Below, piece after piece: positions 9,097 to 16,832 of a stretch of DNA of 64,000 nt. Origin of the DNA: Okeanomitos corallinicola TIOX110 (GTDB lineage Bacteria; Cyanobacteriota; Cyanobacteriia; Cyanobacteriales; Nostocaceae); assembly GCF_038050375.1 (NCBI RefSeq), contig NZ_CP150886.1:2149318-2213317 (forward strand). Reading direction: 5' to 3'. The notes beneath the pieces were generated by a model. The model did not search any database. It saw only the letters and a list, made by a program, of their open reading frames with translations, and was not told where the DNA came from. The position numbers and the translations under genes are program-made. Positions within the stretch are counted from its first letter, which is position 1, and each line of letters opens with the position of its first letter.

Positions 9097-9819
9097 CTAC
9101 CAAGCTATGGGTTGATGATCTCTAAAAAAGTTACCTGTAGCACTACCATCAGGGAGAGTTGCTAACCAAATGATAGTATCAACTCCTTTTTCCATAATGT
9201 GAGGTGCTGGAGAAACTCCTATATCAGTTTTAACCCATCCAGGACAAACGGAATTAACTAAAATATTATTGATTTGTAATTCGTTGGACAAAATTCTAGT
9301 CACAGCATTTAACGCAGTTTTAGAAATACGATATCCAGGATGACCAATTTCCATATGAATTAACTGTCCCATCCCAGAAGAAATATTCACAATACGTCCA
9401 TATTTTCGTTTTTTCATCAAGGGAACTAAGGCTTTAGTAACTCGCAGAACACCATAAACATTAGTTTCCATTGTTTCTTTTAATGTTTCTATTTGCACAT
9501 CGAAAATACTATTACCTCCATCCCTATCATCTATCATGATATCTGCATTATTAATTAAAACAGCTAATTTGCCAAATTCATTTTCAATAAACGCTGCTAA
9601 TTTTTGACAACTTTCATCATTGGTAACATTTAAAGGATAAAATATAATACTTAATCCTTCATTTTGTAATGTTTGTGCTGCTTTTTGACCTTTTTCTTCA
9701 TCTCTACTGGCAATAATTACGTGATATCCTTGTTTTGCCAATTGTCGAGAGGTTTCAAATCCTAAACCATGATTTGCACCAGTAACGACGGCTATTTTTT
9801 TGGCGCTATTCATGGTCAT
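9097..9819 (-). CDS. Short-chain dehydrogenase/reductase
   Basis: This is a classical NAD(P)-dependent SDR of 240 residues. The nucleotide-binding motif is TGANHGLG near the N-terminus, followed by NNAD (a variant of NNAG), the active-site Ser in NISSGMGQ, and Tyr-x-x-x-Lys in YRISK. Similarity is to carbonyl-reductase-like SDRs, but the substrate cannot be read from the sequence. The next SDR lies 26 bp upstream on the same strand, so the two may be cotranscribed. Confidence 0.85.
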   Translation of the reverse strand: MTMNSAKKIAVVTGANHGLGFETSRQLAKQGYHVIIASRDEEKGQKAAQTLQNEGLSIIFYPLNVTNDESCQKLAAFIENEFGKLAVLINNADIMIDDRDGGNSIFDVQIETLKETMETNVYGVLRVTKALVPLMKKRKYGRIVNISSGMGQLIHMEIGHPGYRISKTALNAVTRILSNELQINNILVNSVCPGWVKTDIGVSPAPHIMEKGVDTIIWLATLPDGSATGNFFRDHQPIAW

Positions 9820-9845
9820 TTACTCCTAAATAATGATTTTGTTGT

Positions 9846-10619
9846 TTATAACTGACGATTTACTAAAGTTGCACTGGCTTGATCAACAGGCATTAATATC
9901 ACTTCATTAATATTAACGTGATTGGGTCTAGTTGCACAGAAAAATACAACATCTGCCACATCATCAGCGGTTAAAGGTTGTAGTCCTTGATAAACTTTTT
10001 TAGCTTTTTCTGTGTCTCCATGAAAACGGACTTCACTAAATTCTGTTTCTACCATTCCAGGATCAACAGATGTCACCCGGATAGGAGTACCTAATAAATC
10101 TTGTTTTAAACCTTCAGAAATAGCTTTAACTGCGGCTTTTGTAGCACAATAAACATTACCACCAGGGTAAGTTTGATGTCCAGCAATAGAACCAATATTA
10201 ATGATATGTCCATGACCACGTTTAACCATACCAGGAACAATATAACGAGTCAGATATAATAAACCTTTGATATTGGTATCAATCATTTCTTCCCAATCTT
10301 GAAAATCACCTTCATAGAGTTTATCTAAACCGCGACTTAAACCAGCATTATTAACAAGAATATCAATTTCTGACCATTCTTCTGGTAAACTATTAATAGC
10401 AGATTCTACAGCCAGGCGATCGCATACATCTAATTGCAGTAAATGAACTTCTGCACCATGCAATTTATTTAATTCCCAGGCTTTTTGTTCTAACTTTTCT
10501 AACCTTCGTGCTGCTAAAATTAATCTGGGATTTTCACGAGCAAAAGTATTAGCACAAGCAGCACCAATTCCACTACTTGCACCAGTTATTAATATAGTTT
10601 GGGTGTTAATTGCAACCAT
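9846..10619 (-). CDS. Short-chain dehydrogenase/reductase, YdfG-like
   Basis: The 257-residue SDR has TGASSGIG (cofactor binding), NNAG, Ser in NIGSIAGHQ and the catalytic YCATK. The long C-terminal part with VDPGMVETEFS and an ending rich in VILMPVDQAS resembles the YdfG group (3-hydroxy acid/serine dehydrogenases); specificity is an inference. It shares direction and close spacing with the downstream SDR. Both follow the desaturase-SDR fusion gene on the same strand, so three SDR modules lie in about 3 kb. Confidence 0.87.
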   Translation of the reverse strand: MVAINTQTILITGASSGIGAACANTFARENPRLILAARRLEKLEQKAWELNKLHGAEVHLLQLDVCDRLAVESAINSLPEEWSEIDILVNNAGLSRGLDKLYEGDFQDWEEMIDTNIKGLLYLTRYIVPGMVKRGHGHIINIGSIAGHQTYPGGNVYCATKAAVKAISEGLKQDLLGTPIRVTSVDPGMVETEFSEVRFHGDTEKAKKVYQGLQPLTADDVADVVFFCATRPNHVNINEVILMPVDQASATLVNRQL

Positions 10620-10739
10620 TGTTAATATAATCTGTATGTTGTAACTATCTCTGATATTCTATCTTGAAAGGTGACATTAGAAATGTAAACTTTAATTTTT
10701 ATCCCCCATTATGAGGGGGAAACACACCAACTGAAATCT

Positions 10740-10766
10740 GCGTTTATCTGCGTTTATCTGCGTTCA
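10740..10766. repeat. 12-bp direct repeat (GCGTTTATCTGC)n overlapping a gene end
   Basis: Just over two copies of GCGTTTATCTGC lie over the stop of the desaturase-SDR fusion. Copies of the same word occur at 12525-12560 (three-plus units) and, inverted, at about 57900-57930. Confidence 0.75.
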
Positions 10767-12015
10767 GATTACTATTAACCCCTTGACTAAAAAAACGATA
10801 ATATAACCATGTACTAAATTCCTTAATGGGAAATAGTAAATAAGTTAGGGGATTAACTGTAACAATGATATTTCTAAAATCCCTCTGCGCTAAAAATAAA
10901 ATTCCCTTAGCCACTTGTTTAGCTGACATGACACCGTAGGGATTTAGTTGACTTTTAAAAGGACCTAAAATCAATTTTCTAATGACACAATTACCATCTA
11001 AACGTTTGAGAGTCACGATATCACCTAATGTTCGTTTACTCAATTCATAAAGAGGACTTAAAGCCGGTGAAACTTCAGCTTCTGAAGTATTAACCCAAAT
11101 TTCTTTAGTTGCTTTTGCTTGAGGCCCTGTGACGGTTGCTGAGAAAATATCTATTAATCGTAAAGCAGAAAAAGTGTTAACTTCGTAGGAGTTTTGAATA
11201 GCTGTTGATGTGCGATCGCCATAAACATTTATCCCATGATTGATAATCAAAATATCAACTTTTTGTAAGTTCTCTTTTAGCTGTTCTTCATTTCCCAATT
11301 GCCAATTAATTACTTTTAATCCTGTTTGTTCATCTATTTTATCAGGGTTAGTTGTTAAAGCGATTACTTTGGCGTTATACTTGTTAATTAATTCGCTGGT
11401 TAATGCTTTACCTAAAGCACCAGAAGCACCAGTTAAAGCAATAGTTTTACCTTTTAAAGAAAGTCCAGTTCCTAATATTTTATCCACAAGAGGAAATACA
11501 CCACTATAATAAGCATTGACATCATCAAAATGGTGTCGCCAATGATAGGTTCTATTTACTAACCACACAGAAGGAATAGCTTCTAAAGGTCCAGGTAAAT
11601 GATTATAATCTGTGTCTATTGTACCTTGGAAATATCGCAAAGATGCACCATATAAAAATGTTCCAGAATAGGCAACACCTAACCATAAACCCCATTGTTT
11701 TCCCACTAAGGCAACGATAATTAATAGAACTAGCAGGATAATTGACTCAACTATATCATGGTACAATTGAGAATCTATATAAGCTTGCTGAGATACTAAA
11801 GATAAATCCCGACGATAAGCTGCATGATGTTTATTATGCCATTTTGCCAGCCAAGTGACTTGATGACACAAAGCATGGTAACTATCCCTGATTATTTCTG
11901 CCAGTAATAGGGATAAAATACTCCAGACTGTAAACTGTAAGCAGTTATTTACTAAAATCCCATCAATTGTGAAACTTTGAGCCAAGATCATCATTTTTTT
12001 ACTAACACCATTCAC
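10744..12015 (-). CDS. Fused sterol-desaturase-like membrane domain and SDR domain
   Basis: The first ~190 residues form a membrane-bound di-iron hydroxylase domain with histidine clusters HALCHQ, HNKHH and HWRHH and hydrophobic helices between them. The remaining ~230 residues are an SDR fold beginning GKTIALTGASGALG. Such fusions are known in cyanobacteria as bifunctional sterol desaturase/short-chain dehydrogenases; a lipid or carotenoid-like substrate is inferred. The SDR part lacks an obvious NNAG motif (INHGIN instead) but has YELSK. The last codons and the TAA stop are made by a 12-bp direct repeat (GCGTTTATCTGC on the + strand), giving the tail NADKRR. The family C-terminus may therefore have been replaced. 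Confidence 0.82.
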   Translation of the reverse strand: MNGVSKKMMILAQSFTIDGILVNNCLQFTVWSILSLLLAEIIRDSYHALCHQVTWLAKWHNKHHAAYRRDLSLVSQQAYIDSQLYHDIVESIILLVLLIIVALVGKQWGLWLGVAYSGTFLYGASLRYFQGTIDTDYNHLPGPLEAIPSVWLVNRTYHWRHHFDDVNAYYSGVFPLVDKILGTGLSLKGKTIALTGASGALGKALTSELINKYNAKVIALTTNPDKIDEQTGLKVINWQLGNEEQLKENLQKVDILIINHGINVYGDRTSTAIQNSYEVNTFSALRLIDIFSATVTGPQAKATKEIWVNTSEAEVSPALSPLYELSKRTLGDIVTLKRLDGNCVIRKLILGPFKSQLNPYGVMSAKQVAKGILFLAQRDFRNIIVTVNPLTYLLFPIKEFSTWLYYRFFSQGVNSNLNADKRR

Positions 12016-12025
12016 TCTTAATTAT

Positions 12026-12244
12026 TCAGTCTAACCTTTTTAACAGCATGGGAAAAAGCAACTTGACAGCCTTTACTGCCACTCTCATCCTGATGAGTGC
12101 AACTGGAAAAACTGACGACTTTTGATTGTCCATCCATTCCCCAAGTTCTTGAAGTAAAATGGTTGAACGATTTCTTTTAATTTCTACCTTGGTAAATACC
12201 CACTGCCAAAACGCACGACGGCAGATACTACTACCACCGACCAC
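12026..12244 (-). CDS. Small unrecognised protein, possibly the C-terminal remnant of a longer gene
   Basis: The 72-residue frame has coding-like composition: GGSSICRRAFWQWVFTKVE, basic and tryptophan-rich, then a helix-forming segment ending AVKLLFPMLLKRLD. I do not recognise the family. The only start here is GTG, and the frame stays open upstream (PKYEIYFARLL) into a (GTGACAG)n heptamer tract, so an original 5' part may have been lost or replaced. The gene ends 10 bp before the desaturase-SDR fusion. It could be a transposase or recombinase fragment, but no catalytic motif supports that. Confidence 0.35.
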   Translation of the reverse strand: MVGGSSICRRAFWQWVFTKVEIKRNRSTILLQELGEWMDNQKSSVFPVALIRMRVAVKAVKLLFPMLLKRLD

Positions 12245-12296
12245 CTTAGATTTTGAGATCAGTAGTCGTGCAAAATAAATTTCATATTTAGGGAAG

Positions 12297-12332
12297 GTGA
12301 CAGGTGACAGGTGACAGGTGACAGGTGACAGA
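12297..12332. repeat. Heptamer tandem repeat (GTGACAG)n
   Basis: About five head-to-tail copies of GTGACAG, with an imperfect extension into ACAGACAAG. It is an STRR-type repeat and sits exactly where the open frame of the small gene at 12026-12244 begins to look non-coding. Confidence 0.85.
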
Positions 12333-12598
12333 CAAGAGATACAGAGATTTCTATTGTTCTGGTCGTAAAACTACCTGCACAATCCAACGACAAAAATTCA
12401 TCACCCAAAATATAGATGTTCCTCAACAGCCGCTTGTGCGTAACCAACCATCATTAAATAACATCCTGGATATCCTGTTATCCTGATTCAGACAATTGTT
12501 TTGATTTATTAAAATATCTTTATTTGCGTTTATCCGCGTTTATCTGCGTTTATCTGCGTTCCTTATTACTAGCAATTTCAAGTTATAGACACAATAAT

Positions 12599-12757
12599 CC
12601 CTTGGAACGTCTAAAAACTATCATAACATAACCATTTCAAAAGTCAAGACCCTTGAAATTACGTTGAGTCATTCGCAGCTATTCTCAATAATTTAGGGGT
12701 AAAAAACGGTGTTGAAACTTTTTTAGAATTTTTTAGAAAAATCACAATAAGAATTGT
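12599..12757. repeat. ~160-bp conserved intergenic element, copy A
   Basis: It begins CCCTTGGA and contains CATAACATAACC, GTCAAGACCCTTGAAA, ACGTTGAGTCATTCGC, TATTCTCAATAATTTAGGGG and GTTGAAACTTTTTT in fixed order and spacing. The second copy is at 57627-57786 with roughly 80% identity by eye. The core (TGAGTCATTCGC...TATTCTCA) is an imperfect inverted repeat. No terminal inverted repeats and no open frame are seen. Confidence 0.75.
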
Positions 12758-12908
12758 AAAGTGTCAAGTCAGAGGTAGAACCTCTGTGATCACAAAATTA
12801 CCAATTACCCAAATAAAGTTTTTGTTAAATATGTTTTCCGTAGCGATGAAAGAATCTTTTGAAGTTATTTATAAATAGATATAGATAATCTCGTTAGGAA
12901 AATAGCTT

Positions 12909-14165
12909 ATGAAGGTTAACTTGCAACTTAATCTCAATGATGCTGGTGTGGACGCGAATCAACCTAGCAGTCAGCGTCAGTTAGCAATTTCTATTTCTGC
13001 GATTGGTGAAACTATAGATCGCAGTGTGCCATTAAATTTATGTTTAATTTTAGATCATAGTGGTTCGATGAAGGGGCGATCGCTGGAAACTGTCAAAAAA
13101 GCTGCTTGTTTGTTAGTGGATCGTCTGAGTTCTCAAGATAGATTGAGTATTGTAGTTTTTGATCATCGTGCTAAGGTGTTAATTCCCAATCAAGTCACTG
13201 AAGATAGAGAATACATTAAACAACAAATTAACCGTCTTTCTGCGGATGGGGGAACAGCAATTGATGAAGGTTTGCGGTTGGGAATTGAGGAGTTAGCTAA
13301 GGGTAAAAAAGATACGATTTCCCAAGCATTTTTACTGACTGATGGAGAAAATGAACATGGTGATAATAATCGTTGTTTAAAATTTGCTGAATTAGCAGCA
13401 GGATATAATTTAACTCTAAATACATTGGGTTTTGGTGACAATTGGAATCAGGATATTTTGGAAAAAATAGCTGATGCGGCTCTAGGAAATTTGTCTCATA
13501 TCGAACAACCTGAACAAGCAGTAGATAAGTTCAATAGTTTGTTTACGCGGATGCAAACTGTAGGTTTGACTAATGCTTATCTGTTATTTTCACTGATGCC
13601 AAATGTGCGTTTAGCGGAATTGAAACCTGTAGCCCAAGTTGCTCCAGATACCATTGAGTTGCCAGTACAAATAGAAGCAGATGGACGGTTTACGGTCAGA
13701 CTGGGAGATTTAATGAAAGATGTGGAACGGGTAGTATTGGCTAATATTTATTTGGGGCAATTGCCAGAAGGTAGACAGGCGATCGCTAATGTTCAAATTC
13801 GCTACGATGACCCTGCTCTGGAACAAACTGGATTATTTTCCCTGAATATGCCAGTTTATATGAATGTGGAGCGCATTTACCAACCGAGTATCAATCCCCA
13901 GGTGCAACAGTCAATTTTGGCTTTAGCCAAGTATCGCCAAACCCAGTTAGCGGAAACCAAACTTCAACAAGGTGATCGGACTGGGGCAGCGACAATGTTA
14001 CAAACGGCGGCTAAAACGGCTTTGCAAATGGGAGATGCTAACGCAGCCACAGTATTGCAAACTTCGGCTACTCGTTTACAAGCTGGGGAAGAGTTATCAG
14101 AGAGCGATCGCAAAAAAACCAGAATTGTCTCAAAAACTGTTTTGCAGGATGCTCCTCCTAAATGA
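12909..14165 (+). CDS. VWA-domain protein, first of a tandem pair
   Basis: A cytosolic-looking protein of 418 residues without signal peptide or membrane segment. A VWA domain covers about residues 40-220, with the metal-binding MIDAS motif D49-x-S51-x-S53 (LILDHSGSMKG), the conserved Thr in GGTAIDEG and the distal LTDGENEHGD. A beta-rich middle and a helical C-terminal segment (about 320-418) follow. VWA domains mediate metal-dependent protein assembly; the partner is unknown. It overlaps the next gene by 4 bp (ATGA), so the two are probably translationally coupled. Confidence 0.85.
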   Translation: MKVNLQLNLNDAGVDANQPSSQRQLAISISAIGETIDRSVPLNLCLILDHSGSMKGRSLETVKKAACLLVDRLSSQDRLSIVVFDHRAKVLIPNQVTEDREYIKQQINRLSADGGTAIDEGLRLGIEELAKGKKDTISQAFLLTDGENEHGDNNRCLKFAELAAGYNLTLNTLGFGDNWNQDILEKIADAALGNLSHIEQPEQAVDKFNSLFTRMQTVGLTNAYLLFSLMPNVRLAELKPVAQVAPDTIELPVQIEADGRFTVRLGDLMKDVERVVLANIYLGQLPEGRQAIANVQIRYDDPALEQTGLFSLNMPVYMNVERIYQPSINPQVQQSILALAKYRQTQLAETKLQQGDRTGAATMLQTAAKTALQMGDANAATVLQTSATRLQAGEELSESDRKKTRIVSKTVLQDAPPK

Positions 14166-15466
14166 AAGTTCAATTATTATCGGCTCTAAATGATACTAAC
14201 GTTGATGCGGCTCAATTGAGTAATCAGCGTCAACTAGAAATTTCCATTTCCGCTGTTGCTGATGAGCTTGATCCCAGTCTACCCTTGAATCTATGCCTGA
14301 TTCTTGATAAAAGCGGTTCTATGGACGGTGAACCCATCAACACGGTGATTCAGGCGGTAGAACAATTAATAGATCAACTCAAACCAGGCGATGGCGTAAC
14401 ACCCACCTCCGGTGATCGGATCTCAATTGTCGCTTTTGCTGGTATTGCTGAGGTCATTATCCCCAATCAAGTTGTTAAAGACGCAGCCAGTATTAAAGCC
14501 CAGCTACACAAAAAGCTTAAAGCTGGCGGTGGGACTATCATTGCTGAGGGTTTATCTTTGGGAATTACAGAATTACTCAAAGGAACTAAAGGTGCTGTTT
14601 CCCAAGCATTCTTACTCACAGATGGTCATGGTGATAATGGGTTAAAACTTTGGAAGTGGGAAATTGGGCCTAATGACAGTAAACGCTGCCTAGAACTGGC
14701 ACAAAAAGCCACTAGAGTTAATCTCACTCTTAACACCTTTGGTTTTGGTGATGACTGGAACGAAGACTTGTTGGAAAAAATTGCTGATGCTGGTGGTGGT
14801 ACTCTGGCTTATATTGAACATCCCCAACAAGCTGTAGATCAATTTAGCCGCTTGTTTAAGCGTATTCAGTCTGTAGGTTTAACCAATGCTTACCTGTTAC
14901 TTTCTCTAGTTCCTGGTGTGCGGTTAGCAGAACTTAAACCCATCGCTCAAGTTGCACCAGAAACCATCGAGTTAAGCGTAGAAACTGAAACCAATGGTAG
15001 CTACGTTTTTCGTTTGGGTGACTTAATGAAAGACGTGAAGCGGGTAGTTTTGGCGAATGTTTATTTGGGACAGTTACCAGAAGGTGAACAGGTAATTGGA
15101 CACATTCAAATTCGCTACGATGATCCAGCAATTAGCCAAGAGGGTTTACTGTCTCCCCTGATGCCGATCTATGCAAATATCACTAAGACTTACGAACCTG
15201 CTTTAAACCCCCAGGTTTTGCAGTCTATTTTGGTATTAGCTAAATATCGTCAAACCCAAGTAGCAGAGGCAAAATTAGAATTAGGCGATCGCACAGGTGC
15301 GGTAACAATGTTGCAAACAGCAGCAAAAACCGCTTTGCAAATTGGTGATACTAAAGCCGCTACAGTATTGCAAACTTCCGCTACTCGTCTACAAGCCGGT
15401 CAAGAACTTTCCGAAGCAGATCGGAAGAAAACGCGAATGGCATCAAAGACCATTTTGAAGGAGTAA
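14162..15466 (+). CDS. VWA-domain protein, second of a tandem pair
   Basis: A 434-residue paralogue of the preceding gene, alignable along its full length. The MIDAS motif is LILDKSGSMDG, with GGGTIIAEG and LLTDGHGDNG downstream. It differs mainly by a short insertion in the VWA domain (KPGDGVTPTSGDR) and one after the TDG motif (LKLWKWEIGPND). The C-terminal helical segment (LELGDRTGAVTMLQTAAKTA) is almost identical between the two. The start overlaps the stop of the upstream gene, and no other gene belongs to the unit. Confidence 0.85.
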   Translation: MKVQLLSALNDTNVDAAQLSNQRQLEISISAVADELDPSLPLNLCLILDKSGSMDGEPINTVIQAVEQLIDQLKPGDGVTPTSGDRISIVAFAGIAEVIIPNQVVKDAASIKAQLHKKLKAGGGTIIAEGLSLGITELLKGTKGAVSQAFLLTDGHGDNGLKLWKWEIGPNDSKRCLELAQKATRVNLTLNTFGFGDDWNEDLLEKIADAGGGTLAYIEHPQQAVDQFSRLFKRIQSVGLTNAYLLLSLVPGVRLAELKPIAQVAPETIELSVETETNGSYVFRLGDLMKDVKRVVLANVYLGQLPEGEQVIGHIQIRYDDPAISQEGLLSPLMPIYANITKTYEPALNPQVLQSILVLAKYRQTQVAEAKLELGDRTGAVTMLQTAAKTALQIGDTKAATVLQTSATRLQAGQELSEADRKKTRMASKTILKE

Positions 15467-15590
15467 ATAGGTAGGGGTTTAGCAATGCTAAATCCCTAAA
15501 CTTATTGTTTAGTCTTTTCATAATTGTACCTGTATGGTAATTTATTAGTGACACTTACAGCGGTTTCCGCTCTTATGAGCTACACTTTAG

Positions 15591-15629
15591 CCCCCTCATC
15601 GCTTGCGGGGAGGGGGTTGGGGGTGGGGT
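15591..15629. repeat. Palindromic G/C-rich repeat, intergenic copy
   Basis: CCCCCTCATCGCTTGCGGGG followed by AGGGGGTTGGGGGTGGGGT. The nearly identical 41-bp copy at 38116-38156 is inside a coding region. This is the widespread cyanobacterial repeat that, when translated, gives peptides like PHPLAPSP. Confidence 0.8.
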
Positions 15630-15704
15630 TCTTGTACTTCATAACACCGGGAAGTGCTGTATATACAGCAGATAGCATGGTATATGAGGCACAACCTGAA
15701 CAAT

Positions 15705-15770
15705 AAAACTCTTGTGGGATGGGAACCTTGCCCGTCACAAATGTACCTCACGGATATGAAATTCGCTGTA
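15705..15770. repeat. Dispersed intergenic repeat, copy 2
   Basis: AAAACTCTTGTGGGATGGG, CCTTGCCCG, TGTACCTCA and CGCTGTATG match 8377-8445 in the same order. The tail segment (GTACTTCATAACACCGGGAA..GCTGTA) at 15634-15662 is a further partial copy directly upstream. Confidence 0.65.
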
Positions 15771-15816
15771 TGTCTTATATTTGGTTTGCTGAGAGTTACA
15801 CCATACAACTAACTTT

Positions 15817-16398
15817 ATGAAGTTATCTCATGTAATTAGTTTAATTGTTGGTAGTTGTACTACTGCCATCTTAGCCAGTGGTTTATCTTCTGCACAGGCT
15901 CTTGAATTTAACTTTGCTTACAGTTACCCAAGTGGAAATGCTTCAGGAATACTGACAACTTCTGATCAGGCTGTAGACATAGGCGGCGGGGATTTTTACT
16001 ATGTAATAACAAGTATCAGTGGACAGAGAGGAGCTAACACCATAAATAGAATAGCTAATGGAGGTGGTTCTGATAATCTTATTTCAGCAACTGCACCTTT
16101 TCATCCTACAGAAAGAGGCTTTTCTTTTTCCACAAATTCTTTAGGATCGGGGTCAGCAGATGGTGTTGGTGTGTACAAAGTTTCTAAACAAGGAAATTCG
16201 ATTTTTGAAGAACAATTGATTCCGCCGAGTGATCCTTCTCCAGTCAATTTGGTTATAACTCCAGTAACAGTAGTTCCTTTTAACATTCCTGGAGGCGCAA
16301 GCATACCCACAATAGGCTCTTTACTCAGCATAGCATTAATGGGAAAATTTAAAAAGAAACGAGATCAAAAAGTTACAGAAATTAGTGAAAAAGCTTGA
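15817..16398 (+). CDS. Secreted protein with PEP-CTERM-like sorting tail
   Basis: The 193-residue protein has a signal peptide of about 28 residues (MKLSHVISLIVG... ending SAQA) and a mature beta-rich body with no recognised enzyme motif. Its C-terminus combines a short motif (PFNIPGGASIPT), a hydrophobic helix (IGSLLSIALMG) and a basic end (KFKKKRDQK). This three-part arrangement is the hallmark of exosortase-processed PEP-CTERM-like proteins, here in a cyanobacterial PGG-IPT variant. The protein is probably anchored or released at the cell surface; its role is unknown. No exosortase gene is in the window. Confidence 0.7.
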   Translation: MKLSHVISLIVGSCTTAILASGLSSAQALEFNFAYSYPSGNASGILTTSDQAVDIGGGDFYYVITSISGQRGANTINRIANGGGSDNLISATAPFHPTERGFSFSTNSLGSGSADGVGVYKVSKQGNSIFEEQLIPPSDPSPVNLVITPVTVVPFNIPGGASIPTIGSLLSIALMGKFKKKRDQKVTEISEKA

Positions 16399-16438
16399 AA
16401 AATTTTAGTTTTCATTGACAAAATACTATATAGTAAAT

Positions 16439-16822
16439 ATGAAAATATCAAATATTCATCATATTGCTATAATCTGTTCAAATTACGAAAAATCAAAACA
16501 TTTTTATGTTGATATTCTTGGTTTTAAAATAATTCATGAAACCTACCGCAAAGCCAGAAATTCCTATAAATTAGATTTACAAGTAGGTAACACCCAAATT
16601 GAACTGTTCTCCTTTCCCAACCCTCCCCAACGAGTTAGTAACCCTGAAGCTTGTGGTTTAAGACATCTTGCTTTTGCAGTTGAAAATATAGAAGAAAGTG
16701 TCAAATATTTAAACTCTAAAAATATCGAAGTTGAAAATATCAGAGTTGATGAAATTACAGGTAAGAAATTCACATTTTTTCAAGATCCAGATCACTTACC
16801 CTTAGAAATTTATGAGATTTAA
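16439..16822 (+). CDS. VOC-family metalloprotein, YaeR/GloA2-like
   Basis: With the ATG at 16439 the product is 127 residues, starting MKISNIHHIAIICSNYEKS, matching the YaeR/GloA2 group of the vicinal oxygen chelate fold. An upstream in-frame start at 16415 would add eight atypical residues. Likely metal ligands are H8 or H7 in IHHIAI, E in QIELFSF, H in LRHLAFAV and E in LPLEIYEI, as in glyoxalase I-like proteins. The substrate is unknown. It converges on the ABC ATPase gene with only 10 bp between stops. Confidence 0.8.
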   Translation: MKISNIHHIAIICSNYEKSKHFYVDILGFKIIHETYRKARNSYKLDLQVGNTQIELFSFPNPPQRVSNPEACGLRHLAFAVENIEESVKYLNSKNIEVENIRVDEITGKKFTFFQDPDHLPLEIYEI

Positions 16823-16832
16823 GATTTTCAAC

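Larger units (their letters stand above)
12245..12908. other. Repeat-rich intergenic region upstream of the VWA pair
   Basis: No convincing gene. It holds, in order, a GTGACAG heptamer tract (12297-12332), a single copy of the ACCAACCATCATTAAATAACA element (about 12441-12492) that is tandemly repeated near 58.2 kb, a 12-mer tract (GCGTTTATCTGC, 12525-12560) and a ~160-bp element (12599-12757) shared with 57.6 kb. The final 150 bp should carry the VWA promoter. Confidence 0.6.
15467..15816. other. Intergenic region made largely of dispersed repeats
   Basis: A G-rich palindromic repeat (15591-15629), a partial repeat tail (15631-15665) and a longer repeat (15705-15770) occupy most of the gap. 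Open frames here (15524-15706 on +, 15596-15808 on -) run through the repeats and are not considered genes. Confidence 0.6.

Noticed and set aside
12259-12447. 62-residue open frame on the minus strand
   Set aside because: It runs through the GTGACAG tract (CHLSPVTCHLSPS), has no ribosome binding site and no recognisable fold.
15524-15808. Two short overlapping frames on opposite strands
   Set aside because: Both are read from dispersed repeats; neither has a plausible start signal or coding composition.
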